From Acidobacteriota bacterium (GTDB lineage: Bacteria; Acidobacteriota; Vicinamibacteria; Vicinamibacterales; UBA2999), in the NCBI GenBank assembly GCA_016190945.1, contig JACPPO010000129.1, forward strand, positions 1-43,866: a DNA stretch of 43,866 bases, given 5' to 3'. Position numbers and translations under genes: made by a program. A model generated the notes under the pieces. It made no database searches. It was not told the DNA's origin and saw only the letters and a program-made list of their open reading frames with translations. Positions 33,641-42,818 of this stretch are shown here, one piece after another (the stretch's first letter is position 1; each line of letters opens with the position of its first letter).

Positions 33641-34714
33641 TCACGCAGGTAACGCTGTCAGCGCCGCCGTGACCGCGTTCTTCATGTCGGCCGTCGTGGC
33701 CCGGCCGCCGAGGTCAGGCGTCTTCACGCGCTCGTCGCCGATGACGCGCTCGATCGCCCGCAGGACGGCGTCGTGCGCCGCGTGCTCTCCGAGATGCTCG
33801 AGCATCATCGCGCCCGCCCAGATCGCCGCAATCGGATTCGCGACGCCCTTTCCCGCGATGTCGGGCGCCGAGCCGTGGATCGGCTCGAAGGTCGAGGGCG
33901 TGGTCCGGTCCGGATTGATGTTGCCCCCGGGCGCCACGCCAAGGCTGCCGGAAATGGCGGACCCGATGTCCGTGAGAATATCGCCGAACATGTTCGACGC
34001 GACGATGACGTCGAGCGACTGGGGATGCGTGATCATGCGGGCCGCGAGCGCGTCGACGTGATACTTCCGGAGAGTCACGTCCGGAAAATCCCGCGCGACG
34101 TCGGCGACAACCTCGTCCCACAACACCATCGAGTGCTGAAGCGCGTTCGATTTCGTGGCGCTCGCCAGGAGCTTTCGAGGACGCGATCTCGCGAGGGTGA
34201 AGGCGTACCGGGCGATCCGTTCGATGCCTCGTCGTGTGAAGATCCCGGTCTGTTCGGCAAGCTCGTCCGCGGTCCCCGCGTGCTTGCGGGCCCCGACACC
34301 ACAGTACTCGCCCTCGGAGTTCTCACGGACGCAGATCATGTCGATGTCCGCCGTCGTCCGGCCGCTGAGCGGCGAGGCAATGCCCGGCAGCAGCCGCATC
34401 GGCCTCAGGTTGACGTATTGCCGGAGCCTCTTGCGGAAGGGAAGGATCAGCTCGCCCGCGGAAATGTGATCGGCGACGCGTGGATCCCCGATCGCGCCGA
34501 AATAGATGGCGTCGAACGCGCGCAGCCGATCGAGAGCGTCCCCGTCCGCCATGCGCCCGTTGCGGAGGTAGAAATCACATCCCCATGGAAACTCAGTGAA
34601 CTCGCAGGCGAAGCCTCCCCGCGCCGCCACGATCTTCATGACGTCGATGCCGGCGGGAATGACTTCCTGCCCGATGCCGTCTCCGGCAATCACTGCTATG
34701 CGATAAGTTTTCAT
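33641..34714 (-). CDS. Isocitrate/isopropylmalate/tartrate dehydrogenase family protein
   Basis: MKTYRIAVIAGDGIGQEVIPAGIDV; DMICVRENSEGEYCGVGARKHAGTADELAEQTGIFTRRGIERI; DIVASNMFGDILTDIGSAISGSLGVAPGGNINP-type C-terminus. Confidence 0.92.
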   Translation of the reverse strand: MKTYRIAVIAGDGIGQEVIPAGIDVMKIVAARGGFACEFTEFPWGCDFYLRNGRMADGDALDRLRAFDAIYFGAIGDPRVADHISAGELILPFRKRLRQYVNLRPMRLLPGIASPLSGRTTADIDMICVRENSEGEYCGVGARKHAGTADELAEQTGIFTRRGIERIARYAFTLARSRPRKLLASATKSNALQHSMVLWDEVVADVARDFPDVTLRKYHVDALAARMITHPQSLDVIVASNMFGDILTDIGSAISGSLGVAPGGNINPDRTTPSTFEPIHGSAPDIAGKGVANPIAAIWAGAMMLEHLGEHAAHDAVLRAIERVIGDERVKTPDLGGRATTADMKNAVTAALTALPA

Positions 34715-34751
34715 CTCAGTACGTAATGCTAGACCGCTTTCATCTCCACAG

Positions 34752-34783
34752 GCCACTCCGTGCCTCTGTGCCTCCGTGGCTCG
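34752..34783. repeat. Solo copy of a CACCGAG/CACGGAG-type repeat
   Basis: Plus GCCACTCCGTGCCTCTGTGCCTCCGTGGCTCG; minus-strand form CCACGGAGGCACAGAGGCACGGAGTGG resembles the repeats around the GxxExxY gene. Confidence 0.65.
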
Positions 34784-34806
34784 TGACGGCGAAGAGGGTC
34801 GCGCTT

Positions 34807-36192
34807 TCAGGTTCCGCGAAGGGCCGCAACCGTCGCGAATGCGGTTGAGGCGGCGACGAGGCCGGCAAGGGTCGGATCGAGCCACCGGTAATTGACCACG
34901 AAGCCGAGGCGGACAAAGAACATGACGATGACGCCGGCGGCGATGGCCGCGATCGCCTCACCCGACCGCGCGCGCGTGGTGTACAGACCGCCAAGGATCG
35001 GCACAAACAGCGTGACGACGAGCAACGAGTAGAAGATCGTCAGCGCACCGATGACCGTCTCCAGCACAATCGCCAGCGCGATGCCGATCGCGCCCCCGGC
35101 CACGGCCGTCAGGCGCGCCATCCGCAGCAGTTGCGCGTCGCTGGCATCGGGAACCATGAAGCGCTTGTAGAAATCGTTCGACGCGGATGTCGAAATCATG
35201 AACAGGATTGCGTCGCAGGTATCCACTTCGGTGGAAAACACGGCGGCAAGCGCGAGCGCCCCAAGCCAGGCGGGAAGCTGTTGGATCAGCACCGTGGGGA
35301 GCACTGCATCCCGGCTCTCGATGCCGGGAATGGCGACCCGAGCCACCATCCCCAGCATCACCGGCGCAAACGCAAACATCATGAGCACGCCGGCATTGAG
35401 CGCGACGCCGGTACGCAGCGCGCGCTCGCTGCGGGCGCCCCAGGACTTCTGAATAAGTCCAGGAGAGATGATGAATGCGGGCGCGAGCAGCACAAACAAC
35501 GTCCAGCCGGAACCCGGTCCGGCCGAGTACGTGAGATCGACGAATGACGAGGGCATCGCCGGCCCGCCCAGCGCGTCGATCCCGCCGATCCCTTCGAGCG
35601 CTATGGGCAGCGCGAGGGCGAATCCGGCCATCATCACGACGAGCTGAAGCATGTTCACCCTGGCGGAGCCGACCAGGCCTCCCGCTGTGAAATAAATCGT
35701 CATGATGCCGCCGCCGATTAACGCGCCCGCCCATCGTGGAATACCGGTCAGCACGTTGAGGATCGCCGCCCCGGCAATGAGCTGTCCCGCGAGCAGCGCG
35801 AGCGTGCCGAGTCCTACCAGCAGCGCGGCGACGCACCGGACGCTCGTGCCGTACCGGAATTCCAGGTAATCGCCGGTCGTATAGAAGTTGTGCTCGGTGG
35901 CGACGCGCCAGAGCCGCGGCGCGACCCAGAAGGCGAAGACGAGCGAGCCCAGGCCGGCCGACCCCACCCACCACCACGCGCTCAGGCCGTCACGATAGGC
36001 AAGGCCGGCGGCGCCGACGGTGGAGCCCGCCCCGATGTTGGCGGCAATCATGGAGGTGAAAATCAGGCCGGGCCCGAGACGGCGGCTGGCGACGAAGAAA
36101 TCGCCGCTTCCGCGAACCAGCCGCGCCGTCCACAGTCCCAGCCCCACGAGGGCGGCGGAGTAGACGATGAGCAGCCCGAGATGGATGCTCAT
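34807..36192 (-). CDS. Sodium:solute symporter (SSS) family protein
   Basis: Polytopic; IAANIGAGSTVGAAGLAYRDGLSAWWWVGSAGLGSLVFAFWVAPRLW, TGDYLEFRYG, FSTEVDTCDAILFMISTSASNDFYKRF. Confidence 0.9.
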   Translation of the reverse strand: MSIHLGLLIVYSAALVGLGLWTARLVRGSGDFFVASRRLGPGLIFTSMIAANIGAGSTVGAAGLAYRDGLSAWWWVGSAGLGSLVFAFWVAPRLWRVATEHNFYTTGDYLEFRYGTSVRCVAALLVGLGTLALLAGQLIAGAAILNVLTGIPRWAGALIGGGIMTIYFTAGGLVGSARVNMLQLVVMMAGFALALPIALEGIGGIDALGGPAMPSSFVDLTYSAGPGSGWTLFVLLAPAFIISPGLIQKSWGARSERALRTGVALNAGVLMMFAFAPVMLGMVARVAIPGIESRDAVLPTVLIQQLPAWLGALALAAVFSTEVDTCDAILFMISTSASNDFYKRFMVPDASDAQLLRMARLTAVAGGAIGIALAIVLETVIGALTIFYSLLVVTLFVPILGGLYTTRARSGEAIAAIAAGVIVMFFVRLGFVVNYRWLDPTLAGLVAASTAFATVAALRGT

Positions 36193-36237
36193 CTCAGTGT
36201 CTTGCGGGCCGTAAAGGTCCGCGCTGCATCTGCTCGA

Positions 36238-37344
36238 TCACTTGAACCGCGCCGGTACGGTGCCCAGCTCGCGCGCGGAGGGGAGGCCGCCGAGACTCTG
36301 CGCCTCGGTCGCCGCCCGCACGATCGCGTCGGCCAGCACTTCGGCGGCCAGCGCGCCAACGATGCTGGCGTCGGCCTGGCCGGACCACCGGCCGGTTGCG
36401 AGCGCAAAGACGGTGTCGCCGTCGCCGATGGTGTGAGCCGGGCCGAGCGCCCGGGCGAGCCCGTCGTCGGCCATCAGCGCAACGCGGTTGACTTCGGTCT
36501 TGGTGAGCCGCGCATTGGTCGCCACGACGGCAAGGGTGGTGTTTTCAGCCCCGCGCGGGGCGATGGCGCGGAGCAGGCTTCCGTCACGAAGGAGCTTTCG
36601 CGCATCGGCCAATGACTTGCCGTCCGCGGTACGCACGCCGGCAACGACTTGTCCGGTTGCGGGATCGATCACGTCTCCAACCGCGTTGACGGCCGCGAGT
36701 GCCGCGACCACGAGTCCGTTTGGCAGCCTGATCGCCGCCGACCCGATGCCGGCCTTCATCGATCGGTCGCGGCCGGCAACCTTGCCTACCGTGGCCCCCG
36801 CGCCGGCGCCGGCGTTCCCTTCCACAACGGCGGCCTCAGATGCGACCTGCGCGGCCCTGTACCCGCAGTCCGCTGTTGGACGAATCTTCGGATCGCCCCC
36901 GAACCCAAGGTCGAACAGAACCGCAGATGGCACAATCGGCACGACACCCGCGGCGCCGACATTCCATCCAATCTTTCGCTCCTCCAGGTACCGAACCACC
37001 CCTTGGGCCGCGTCAAGTCCGTACGCGCTCCCGCCGGAGAGCACGATCGCGTTCACTTTGTCGACCAGGTTGAGCGGATCGAGCAGATCGGTCTCGCGCG
37101 TTCCCGGGGCGGCACCACGCTGGGACACGCCGCCTGGTGCGCCTTCGCCATCGACCAGGACAACGGTGCAGCCAGTCGGCCGCTCGGTGAGCGTGTAGTG
37201 GCCGACCTTCAGCCCCTCGACTTCCGTCAGGCCCTTACTTTGCACGGGAACCGGTGATTGAGTGCGCACGGGAAGCCGTGATTGGGCGGACGCGGAGGCG
37301 GCAATCGCCAGCAAGGCCGCGACGGCACGCGAGGTCGGCTCCAT
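36238..37344 (-). CDS. P1 family peptidase (DmpA/BapA-like), secreted
   Basis: GLTEVEGLKVGHYTLTERPTGCTVVLVDGEGAPGGVSQRGAAPGTRETDLLDP, LSGGSAYGLDAAQGVVRYLEE, NTTLAVVATNARLTKTEVNRVA. Confidence 0.92.
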   Translation of the reverse strand: MEPTSRAVAALLAIAASASAQSRLPVRTQSPVPVQSKGLTEVEGLKVGHYTLTERPTGCTVVLVDGEGAPGGVSQRGAAPGTRETDLLDPLNLVDKVNAIVLSGGSAYGLDAAQGVVRYLEERKIGWNVGAAGVVPIVPSAVLFDLGFGGDPKIRPTADCGYRAAQVASEAAVVEGNAGAGAGATVGKVAGRDRSMKAGIGSAAIRLPNGLVVAALAAVNAVGDVIDPATGQVVAGVRTADGKSLADARKLLRDGSLLRAIAPRGAENTTLAVVATNARLTKTEVNRVALMADDGLARALGPAHTIGDGDTVFALATGRWSGQADASIVGALAAEVLADAIVRAATEAQSLGGLPSARELGTVPARFK

Positions 37345-37347
37345 ACG

Positions 37348-39006
37348 CTACCGGGCACTCTGGAATGTCTTGGTCAGCCATTCGTTGATCGCGTCGGTCA
37401 CGTCCTTGCTGGACGTACGGTCCTGTAGCGACGCGTATTCGTCCACCTCGCCCGTGACGGCGGACAGGAGCAGGTGATTGACGCCGCGGACCGTGACGAC
37501 CGCCACCGATCTCGAGCGGCTGCCTTTGGCGAGCTTGGCAAGGCGATCCAGGTGCGAGACAGGGACCTCCGCGTCGAGCTCACCGTGGACGAGCAGCAGC
37601 GGCTGCCGGATGTCCTTGATGACTTTCTCTGGATCGAACGTCAGAAGACTCTGAAACCAAGGAGTGTCGGCCTGCTTGCGCACGTCCGCCGGAATATCGT
37701 CCCATCCACGTCCGGTCATGACAGCCGCATTGATTCGTGCCTGCAGCTCTATCTTGGCAACCCAGTCCGTCGGCGGCGCGCTCATCTGTTCCAGGACGTG
37801 GCGCTGTTGCTCGAGCACGCGCTCAGTCCCAGTCGTCGCGGGCGAAGCAACGGTGACGATAGCGGCGATACGCCGCTCGCGCCTGGCGGCAAGCAATGCC
37901 GCCCATGCGCCTTCGTCATGTCCAAGGACGGCGATTCGATCGCCATCGATGTCGCGCCGGTTGGCGAGCCAGCGGACGACCGAGACCGCATCGTCGGCGT
38001 GATCGCCGAGCGTGGCGGATTCGGCGCGGCCGCCGCTCTGGCCATGGCCTCGCTTGTCGTAGCGAACCGCGAGGAAGCCCGCCTCGGCGAGCGCCCCTGC
38101 AAGCTGCCCGAGAATCGGGACCCCTGAGACGACGCCGTCGCGATCGTCGGCGGCGGCCGCCGCGAGCAGGATCACCGCCGGCACTCGGTCCACCGCGGTT
38201 GCCGGCCGCGTGAGCGTGGCGCCCAGGTTGAATCCCGCGGCCGGAATGTTCGCCGCCTCGTCGCCTGCGTTCGAGTAGACGAGCGTTCGCGCGGTGGCCG
38301 AGGCCAGGTCGTCGCGCCTGACGTCGAGACCCTGGGCCGGGATGTTGACGCGCAGGAGCGAGCCGTGCTCGTCGGCGTAAAGGTTCAGGACGCTTGTGCC
38401 GCGCGGATTCGTAAAGGACAGCGCATAGCGCCGCACGTTGAAGGTGGACGTTCCGATCTGCATGCGCTCGGTGCCCGCGCTCGTCAGGCGGAGCACGCCC
38501 TGAGCACCGGCACCGAGGAAGGCAGGAAATTCCCGGTCGGGCACGGCGCTTGCCAGCCGGCGCGTCAGTGCCTCGTAGGACCCGAAGAAGACGTTGGGAA
38601 GGATGAGTACCTGGGCCGGAATGACGTTGGTCTGTGCGATTCGCACTCCGCCATCCACGCCCTGGGTCACCGCCGTTTGGCCGCTGAAGGTCGTCTGCAG
38701 CACCGTATCGCCGCCGTTGACGGTAGCCTCAAGCTCGAACACCTCCGGGGTCCAGTCCGCCCGATAGCGCACTTCTACGCGTCTCATCACGATGTCAAGC
38801 GAGCCGGACAGCCGGCCTTTGCCCGTGATGGTGAACCCGTCGGCGGTCGCTTGAACGGTGACGTCCTCGCGGCCCACCACCGTGCCGCCCACAAACACCG
38901 TGTAGCCGTGGGCAGTGGACGCAGGTTGCCGTGAGGGTTGCTGTCTCGCCGCGGTGGGAACAGCGAGGAGCAGCATCACCGCCCAGGTACAATAGCGAAC
39001 GGGCAC
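37348..39006 (-). CDS. Secreted alpha/beta hydrolase
   Basis: VRYDKRGHGQSGG, IAVLGHDEGAWAALLAA, LLLVHGELDAEVPVSHLDRL, GVNHLLL. Confidence 0.85.
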   Translation of the reverse strand: MPVRYCTWAVMLLLAVPTAARQQPSRQPASTAHGYTVFVGGTVVGREDVTVQATADGFTITGKGRLSGSLDIVMRRVEVRYRADWTPEVFELEATVNGGDTVLQTTFSGQTAVTQGVDGGVRIAQTNVIPAQVLILPNVFFGSYEALTRRLASAVPDREFPAFLGAGAQGVLRLTSAGTERMQIGTSTFNVRRYALSFTNPRGTSVLNLYADEHGSLLRVNIPAQGLDVRRDDLASATARTLVYSNAGDEAANIPAAGFNLGATLTRPATAVDRVPAVILLAAAAADDRDGVVSGVPILGQLAGALAEAGFLAVRYDKRGHGQSGGRAESATLGDHADDAVSVVRWLANRRDIDGDRIAVLGHDEGAWAALLAARRERRIAAIVTVASPATTGTERVLEQQRHVLEQMSAPPTDWVAKIELQARINAAVMTGRGWDDIPADVRKQADTPWFQSLLTFDPEKVIKDIRQPLLLVHGELDAEVPVSHLDRLAKLAKGSRSRSVAVVTVRGVNHLLLSAVTGEVDEYASLQDRTSSKDVTDAINEWLTKTFQSAR

Positions 39007-39035
39007 TCCCCGAATCGTATCAGGTGTCCCTTCTT

Positions 39036-40055
39036 ATGACCTCCCCGGAGCAGTACCGCGCTCTCAAGGACCGCGCCGCCATCGGCGCGATTGCGCCGCG
39101 AAAGACCATTGGCGTGGCCGGCAAGGACCGGGCCGGGTACCTGCAAGGCTTGCTGACCAACGACATCCAGGCGCTGACGCCGGGGACCGGCTGCTACGCT
39201 GCATGGCTGACGCCGCAGGGCCGGATGCTCACGGACATGCACGTCTTTGAGTCCGGCGACATGATTCTGCTGGATGTCCCTGCCGATGCCCTGCCTGCCA
39301 CGCTGCAACGCCTGGATCAATTCCTTTTCAGTGAAGACGTTCAGTTTGCGGATCTGTCGGAGACATTGGACGCGGTGTGGGTCCACGGGCCGGCTGCCTC
39401 GTCGATGCTCGAACAGGTGGTGACAGGCGCGTCGGGACTAGCGCTGGGATTCGCGGCGTGGTCCGAGTATCACAACACCCGGGCTGAATTCGGCGGGTTA
39501 CCGGTCGTGGTTGCACGCGTCAGCCAATTGGGCGTTCCCGGCTTCGTTATCTACATCGAGCCGGCGCGCCGGTCCGACCTCCGGCGTGCGCTCGTCGAAA
39601 GAGGCGCGATTGCCGCGGAGCACGCTGCCATCGAGGCGGCACGGGTTGAAGCCGGCTATCCGCTGTTCGGTCTTGATATGACCGAGGAGACGATCCCGCT
39701 CGAAGCAGGGATTGAGGACCGCGCCATCTCGCTGAGCAAGGGATGCTACGTGGGGCAGGAGGTCATTATCCGAGTCCTTCACCGCGGACATGGACGGGTT
39801 GCGAAGCGGCTGGTGGCGCTGCGCATGCAAGAGGGGCAGCCGCAGAACGTGCCCGCCAGAGGCGCGAGAATCTTCTCCGAAGCCCGTGAGGTCGGTGGGG
39901 TGACAAGCGCGGCGAGCTCGCCGCGGCTTGGACCGATTGCGCTCGGGTACGTCCACCGCGACTTTGTTACCCCGGGCACGCGTGTCGAGGTGGAAACACG
40001 TTCGGGCCGCGCGGCGGCGATCGTCAGCGAGCTCGGGAAGGTTGAATCGTGCTAG
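39036..40055 (+). CDS. ygfZ: Folate-binding YgfZ/GcvT-like protein
   Basis: GKDRAGYLQGLLTNDIQALTPGTGCYAAWLTPQGRMLTDMHVF; LSKGCYVGQEVIIRVLHRGHGRVAKRLVAL (K-G-C-Y-x-G-Q-E motif). Confidence 0.92.
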   Translation: MTSPEQYRALKDRAAIGAIAPRKTIGVAGKDRAGYLQGLLTNDIQALTPGTGCYAAWLTPQGRMLTDMHVFESGDMILLDVPADALPATLQRLDQFLFSEDVQFADLSETLDAVWVHGPAASSMLEQVVTGASGLALGFAAWSEYHNTRAEFGGLPVVVARVSQLGVPGFVIYIEPARRSDLRRALVERGAIAAEHAAIEAARVEAGYPLFGLDMTEETIPLEAGIEDRAISLSKGCYVGQEVIIRVLHRGHGRVAKRLVALRMQEGQPQNVPARGARIFSEAREVGGVTSAASSPRLGPIALGYVHRDFVTPGTRVEVETRSGRAAAIVSELGKVESC

Positions 40056-40080
40056 GCGGTCTTCCGGGGCCGGCCTCCCA
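39699..40080 (+). repeat. Upstream copy of a ~380-bp direct duplication (3' end of ygfZ)
   Basis: Aligns to 40617..40998; includes an 85-bp identical tract (39952..40036 = 40869..40953). Confidence 0.92.
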
Positions 40081-40378
40081 GTCGGCCATTCACTTGAGAC
40101 GCGCGCGCCTTGCGCCGGCTCCGACCCGCGCCAAGCAGGGCGCCTACACCAACGATGCGCACCTTCGACCGCTGACGGTCGGACACACGGGCGACCCGAA
40201 CCTGGCTCGTCGGCACGCTGTCGGGATGCGCCTCGAGATACGCGGCCAGCGTCCCACGAATCGCCCGCTCAGCCTTCGTCCGCGTGTCAGCGGCCGCGAA
40301 CACCGGCAACCCCGGCACGTAGGCGCTCACGGCGCCACTCGCCTCGGTTTCCATCACAATGGGGTAGTAGGTTGTCAT
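40052..40378 (-). CDS. hicB: HicB-family antitoxin
   Basis: YYPIVMETEASGAVSAYVPGLPVFAAADTRTKAERAIRGTLAAYLEAH; overlaps hicA stop and the 3' end of ygfZ. Confidence 0.85.
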   Translation of the reverse strand: MTTYYPIVMETEASGAVSAYVPGLPVFAAADTRTKAERAIRGTLAAYLEAHPDSVPTSQVRVARVSDRQRSKVRIVGVGALLGAGRSRRKARASQVNGRLGGRPRKTA

Positions 40379-40560
40379 TGAATCCCTGCCTCCCGAAGAA
40401 TCCGGTTACCCAACTGGCCGGCATCCTTCTTCGTGTGGACGGCAATCCAGATCTCCTTACCTGTCGTGGCGTGCTTGAAGAGCCGGTGACTGCCCTTCCC
40501 GCTCCGTGTTTCAGCATAGCCGGCTGCCTCGAGCTTCCGGATCACCTCGCCCCACGTCAC
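40375..40560 (-). CDS. hicA: HicA-family toxin (mRNA interferase); GTG start
   Basis: VTWGEVIRKLEAAGYAETRSGKGSHRLFKHATTGKEIWIAVHTKKDAGQLGNRILREAGI: GSHxxF and G-x-L-x-x-I-L-R-x-A-G. Confidence 0.88.
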   Translation of the reverse strand: MTWGEVIRKLEAAGYAETRSGKGSHRLFKHATTGKEIWIAVHTKKDAGQLGNRILREAGIQ

Positions 40561-40571
40561 GAAGGGAGAAT

Positions 40572-40587
40572 AACCTATCGATAGGTT
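40572..40587. promoter_or_regulatory. Perfect palindrome AACCTATCGATAGGTT upstream of hicA, candidate operator
   Basis: 16-bp perfect palindrome 11 bp upstream of the hicA GTG. Confidence 0.55.
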
Positions 40588-40616
40588 CTCGGCAAAACGA
40601 GCCGGCGCGGACCCGC

Positions 40617-40998
40617 TCGAAGCCGGGATTGAGGACCGCGCCATCTCGTTGAGCAAGGGATGCTACGTGGGGCAGGAGGTCATCATCCGAGTTCTTCACC
40701 GCGGGCATGGACGCGTTGTCAAGAAGCTGGTGGGGCTACGTCTGCGAGGCGAGCAGGCCCAGGAGCTACCCGAAAAAGGCGCGAAGATTTATTCGGAACA
40801 CCGTGATGTCGGTGGGGTGACGAGCGCGGCCAGCTCGCCGCGGCTTGGACCGATCGCGCTCGGGTACATCCACCGCGACTTTGTTACCCCGGGCACGCGT
40901 GTCGAGGTGGAAACACGTTCGGGCCGCGCGGCGGCGATCGTCAGCGAGCTCGGAAAGATTGAATCGTGCTAATCGGTCTTCCAGGGCCGGCCTTCCTC
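40617..40998 (+). pseudogene. Partial second copy of ygfZ (C-terminal part only)
   Basis: Encodes LSKGCYVGQEVIIRVLHRGHGRVVKKLVGLRLRGEQAQELPEKGAKIYSEHRDVGGVTSAASSPRLGPIALGYIHRDFVTPGTRVEVETRSGRAAAIVSELGKIESC with no GcvT-type N-terminus. Confidence 0.85.
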
Positions 40999-41000
40999 GG

Positions 41001-41612
41001 TTACCTCGTGGCTCCGCTTTTGACAAGAGCAGCGACTTCCGCGACACGCTTGCCCAAGGCGCGCGCTTCTGCCGCTTCCTTCTCATCGACACCCGGCGAG
41101 TCAGGTCCCGTTGTCGCGCTCGCGCCGAATCCTCCGCCGCCGCTGACGACGATCATCTCGTTGATGAGCATGGCGCCGAGGATCGTGACGATTGTGAATT
41201 CCTTTCCATTGGAGAACGCTGCGCCAGTCGCAAACGCCGCCCCGACCTTGTTCCGCATTCGGCGGTCCGGGAACACACCGAACTTCGTCGTCCAGTCCTC
41301 AAAAAACGTCTTCACCTCTCCCGCCATGGAGCCAAAATAGACCGGTGATCCGACGATCACGGCGTCGGATATCAGGAGATCATTGGTGGTTACGTCACCG
41401 ACTCGCTTCAGAACGACCTTCGTTCCTGACACGGCCTGAGCGCCCGCTGTCACTTCCTGGGCCATCTTCTCGGTGTTGCCCGTTCCGGAGTGGTAAGTGA
41501 CCAGCACCGTAATTGGCTGGGCTTCTGCCGCGGCGACGGCGGTCCCAACGAGCATCAGCACCACAAGCACTGACAGGACTCCAGCTTCTTTCGGACACGC
41601 TCGCCTGCTCAT
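41001..41612 (-). CDS. Flavodoxin/WrbA-like protein with N-terminal signal peptide
   Basis: GVLSVLVVLMLVGTAVAAAEAQPITVLVTYHSGTGNTEKMAQEVTAGA...VGSPVYFGSMAGEVKTFFEDW. Confidence 0.85.
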   Translation of the reverse strand: MSRRACPKEAGVLSVLVVLMLVGTAVAAAEAQPITVLVTYHSGTGNTEKMAQEVTAGAQAVSGTKVVLKRVGDVTTNDLLISDAVIVGSPVYFGSMAGEVKTFFEDWTTKFGVFPDRRMRNKVGAAFATGAAFSNGKEFTIVTILGAMLINEMIVVSGGGGFGASATTGPDSPGVDEKEAAEARALGKRVAEVAALVKSGATR

Positions 41613-41918
41613 GATTTCTCCTTCTTCCTCGATGATGAGGACTCGCGAGTTTTGACGACCTCAGGACCACGCGGCGAGAAACTTTGCCGTCGCTCGTCCG
41701 TCAACGAAATGGCAAGTTCGCATCCGTCGCGCCAGACGCGCACGTGAGCCCACGGGCACCCCGCCGGTGGCTAGCTGACGCGATTGTGCGGTTGCCGATC
41801 CTTTCGCCGGCCAAGCCAATCAAGCAGAGTCACAATGCCCACAAAGAGGTGATACCGCCGAGGATGATGACGACAATCGCCGCGTCGATCGGTGGCTCCT
41901 ATTTTGTGAGGGCAGATC

Positions 41919-42506
41919 TCAGGTTGCTGCCAATGGAAAATGAGAGTCCAAATCTTGGCTTGCTACCCTCGCCAACACTGACGGCCATGCCAAGCCCGAC
42001 AGCTGAATGCGCAGCATCTTGAAACTGCCTTCGACTGCTGCCCCGATGTCGCTTTCCAGCCCCGGAAGCCCGATCTGCGCTGGAATCTCCTGCCCTCCGT
42101 CAAACCCGCGCGAGTCGAACGTGACGTCATTCCTCTGGGGGATGCCGCCCTCGTGGAGGGTGACTAACGTGCAAGTCTCTTCAATGCGGGTACCGTCTCG
42201 ATATTGCGCCAGAAGCACAACGATCTCATCAGAATCACGCACATCCAACACTCGATTCTGGTAGTACGTGCCGGACAAAGCGAAGGCGGCGCAGACCTGT
42301 TTCCCGCGATCCCCGTCGAGGGTGAGCTTCTCCCAGGTGACGTCCGTAATCTTGGCGATTTCGTCCTTCAGGCCACTTTTCAGGCCGGCAAGCACGAGGT
42401 AGCGGTACTGGCCGCCGCCTGTCTGAGATTGCGCTTCAGCGTGAGACGTGAGAGCAAGGAATCCGGCGAGCAAGACGACGAACTTGAACAAGATCGGCCG
42501 CAGCAT
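41919..42506 (-). CDS. Secreted hypothetical protein
   Basis: MLRPILFKFVVLLAGFLALTSHAEAQSQTGGG signal peptide; no recognised domain. Confidence 0.5.
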   Translation of the reverse strand: MLRPILFKFVVLLAGFLALTSHAEAQSQTGGGQYRYLVLAGLKSGLKDEIAKITDVTWEKLTLDGDRGKQVCAAFALSGTYYQNRVLDVRDSDEIVVLLAQYRDGTRIEETCTLVTLHEGGIPQRNDVTFDSRGFDGGQEIPAQIGLPGLESDIGAAVEGSFKMLRIQLSGLAWPSVLARVASQDLDSHFPLAAT

Positions 42507-42818
42507 TGGTCACCTCGCGTGTGGAGCGACGGACGGCAGACATATCATGCTTGACGCGATCTCACTGTCGTAAGTGTTTCTGTCTGTCTCTGGGCGTCAG
42601 TCCGCGCTGTCTGGCGGGCGCCTAATGGCTTCCGTTAACTCGGGAGGCCTCTAATATTTCCTATCGTCTTTGTAGGCATGCTCATCGTGTCCACGATGGC
42701 TGTAGTGAACCTGCTTGGTGCGCTTTGAGTTTGAGACCTCTTGGCGGTGTCGTTAAGCGAATGGTGTGGCAGCCAAGAAGTGAAGTCGCACCCATAGACG
42801 AGGCGTAGAATCGTTGGC

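Noticed and set aside
42600-42660. Possible second attC (GCCTAATGGCTTCCGTTAACTCGGGAGGC)
   Set aside because: Contains GCCTAA- and GTTAA-like fragments but no extended imperfectly paired arms with extrahelical bases.
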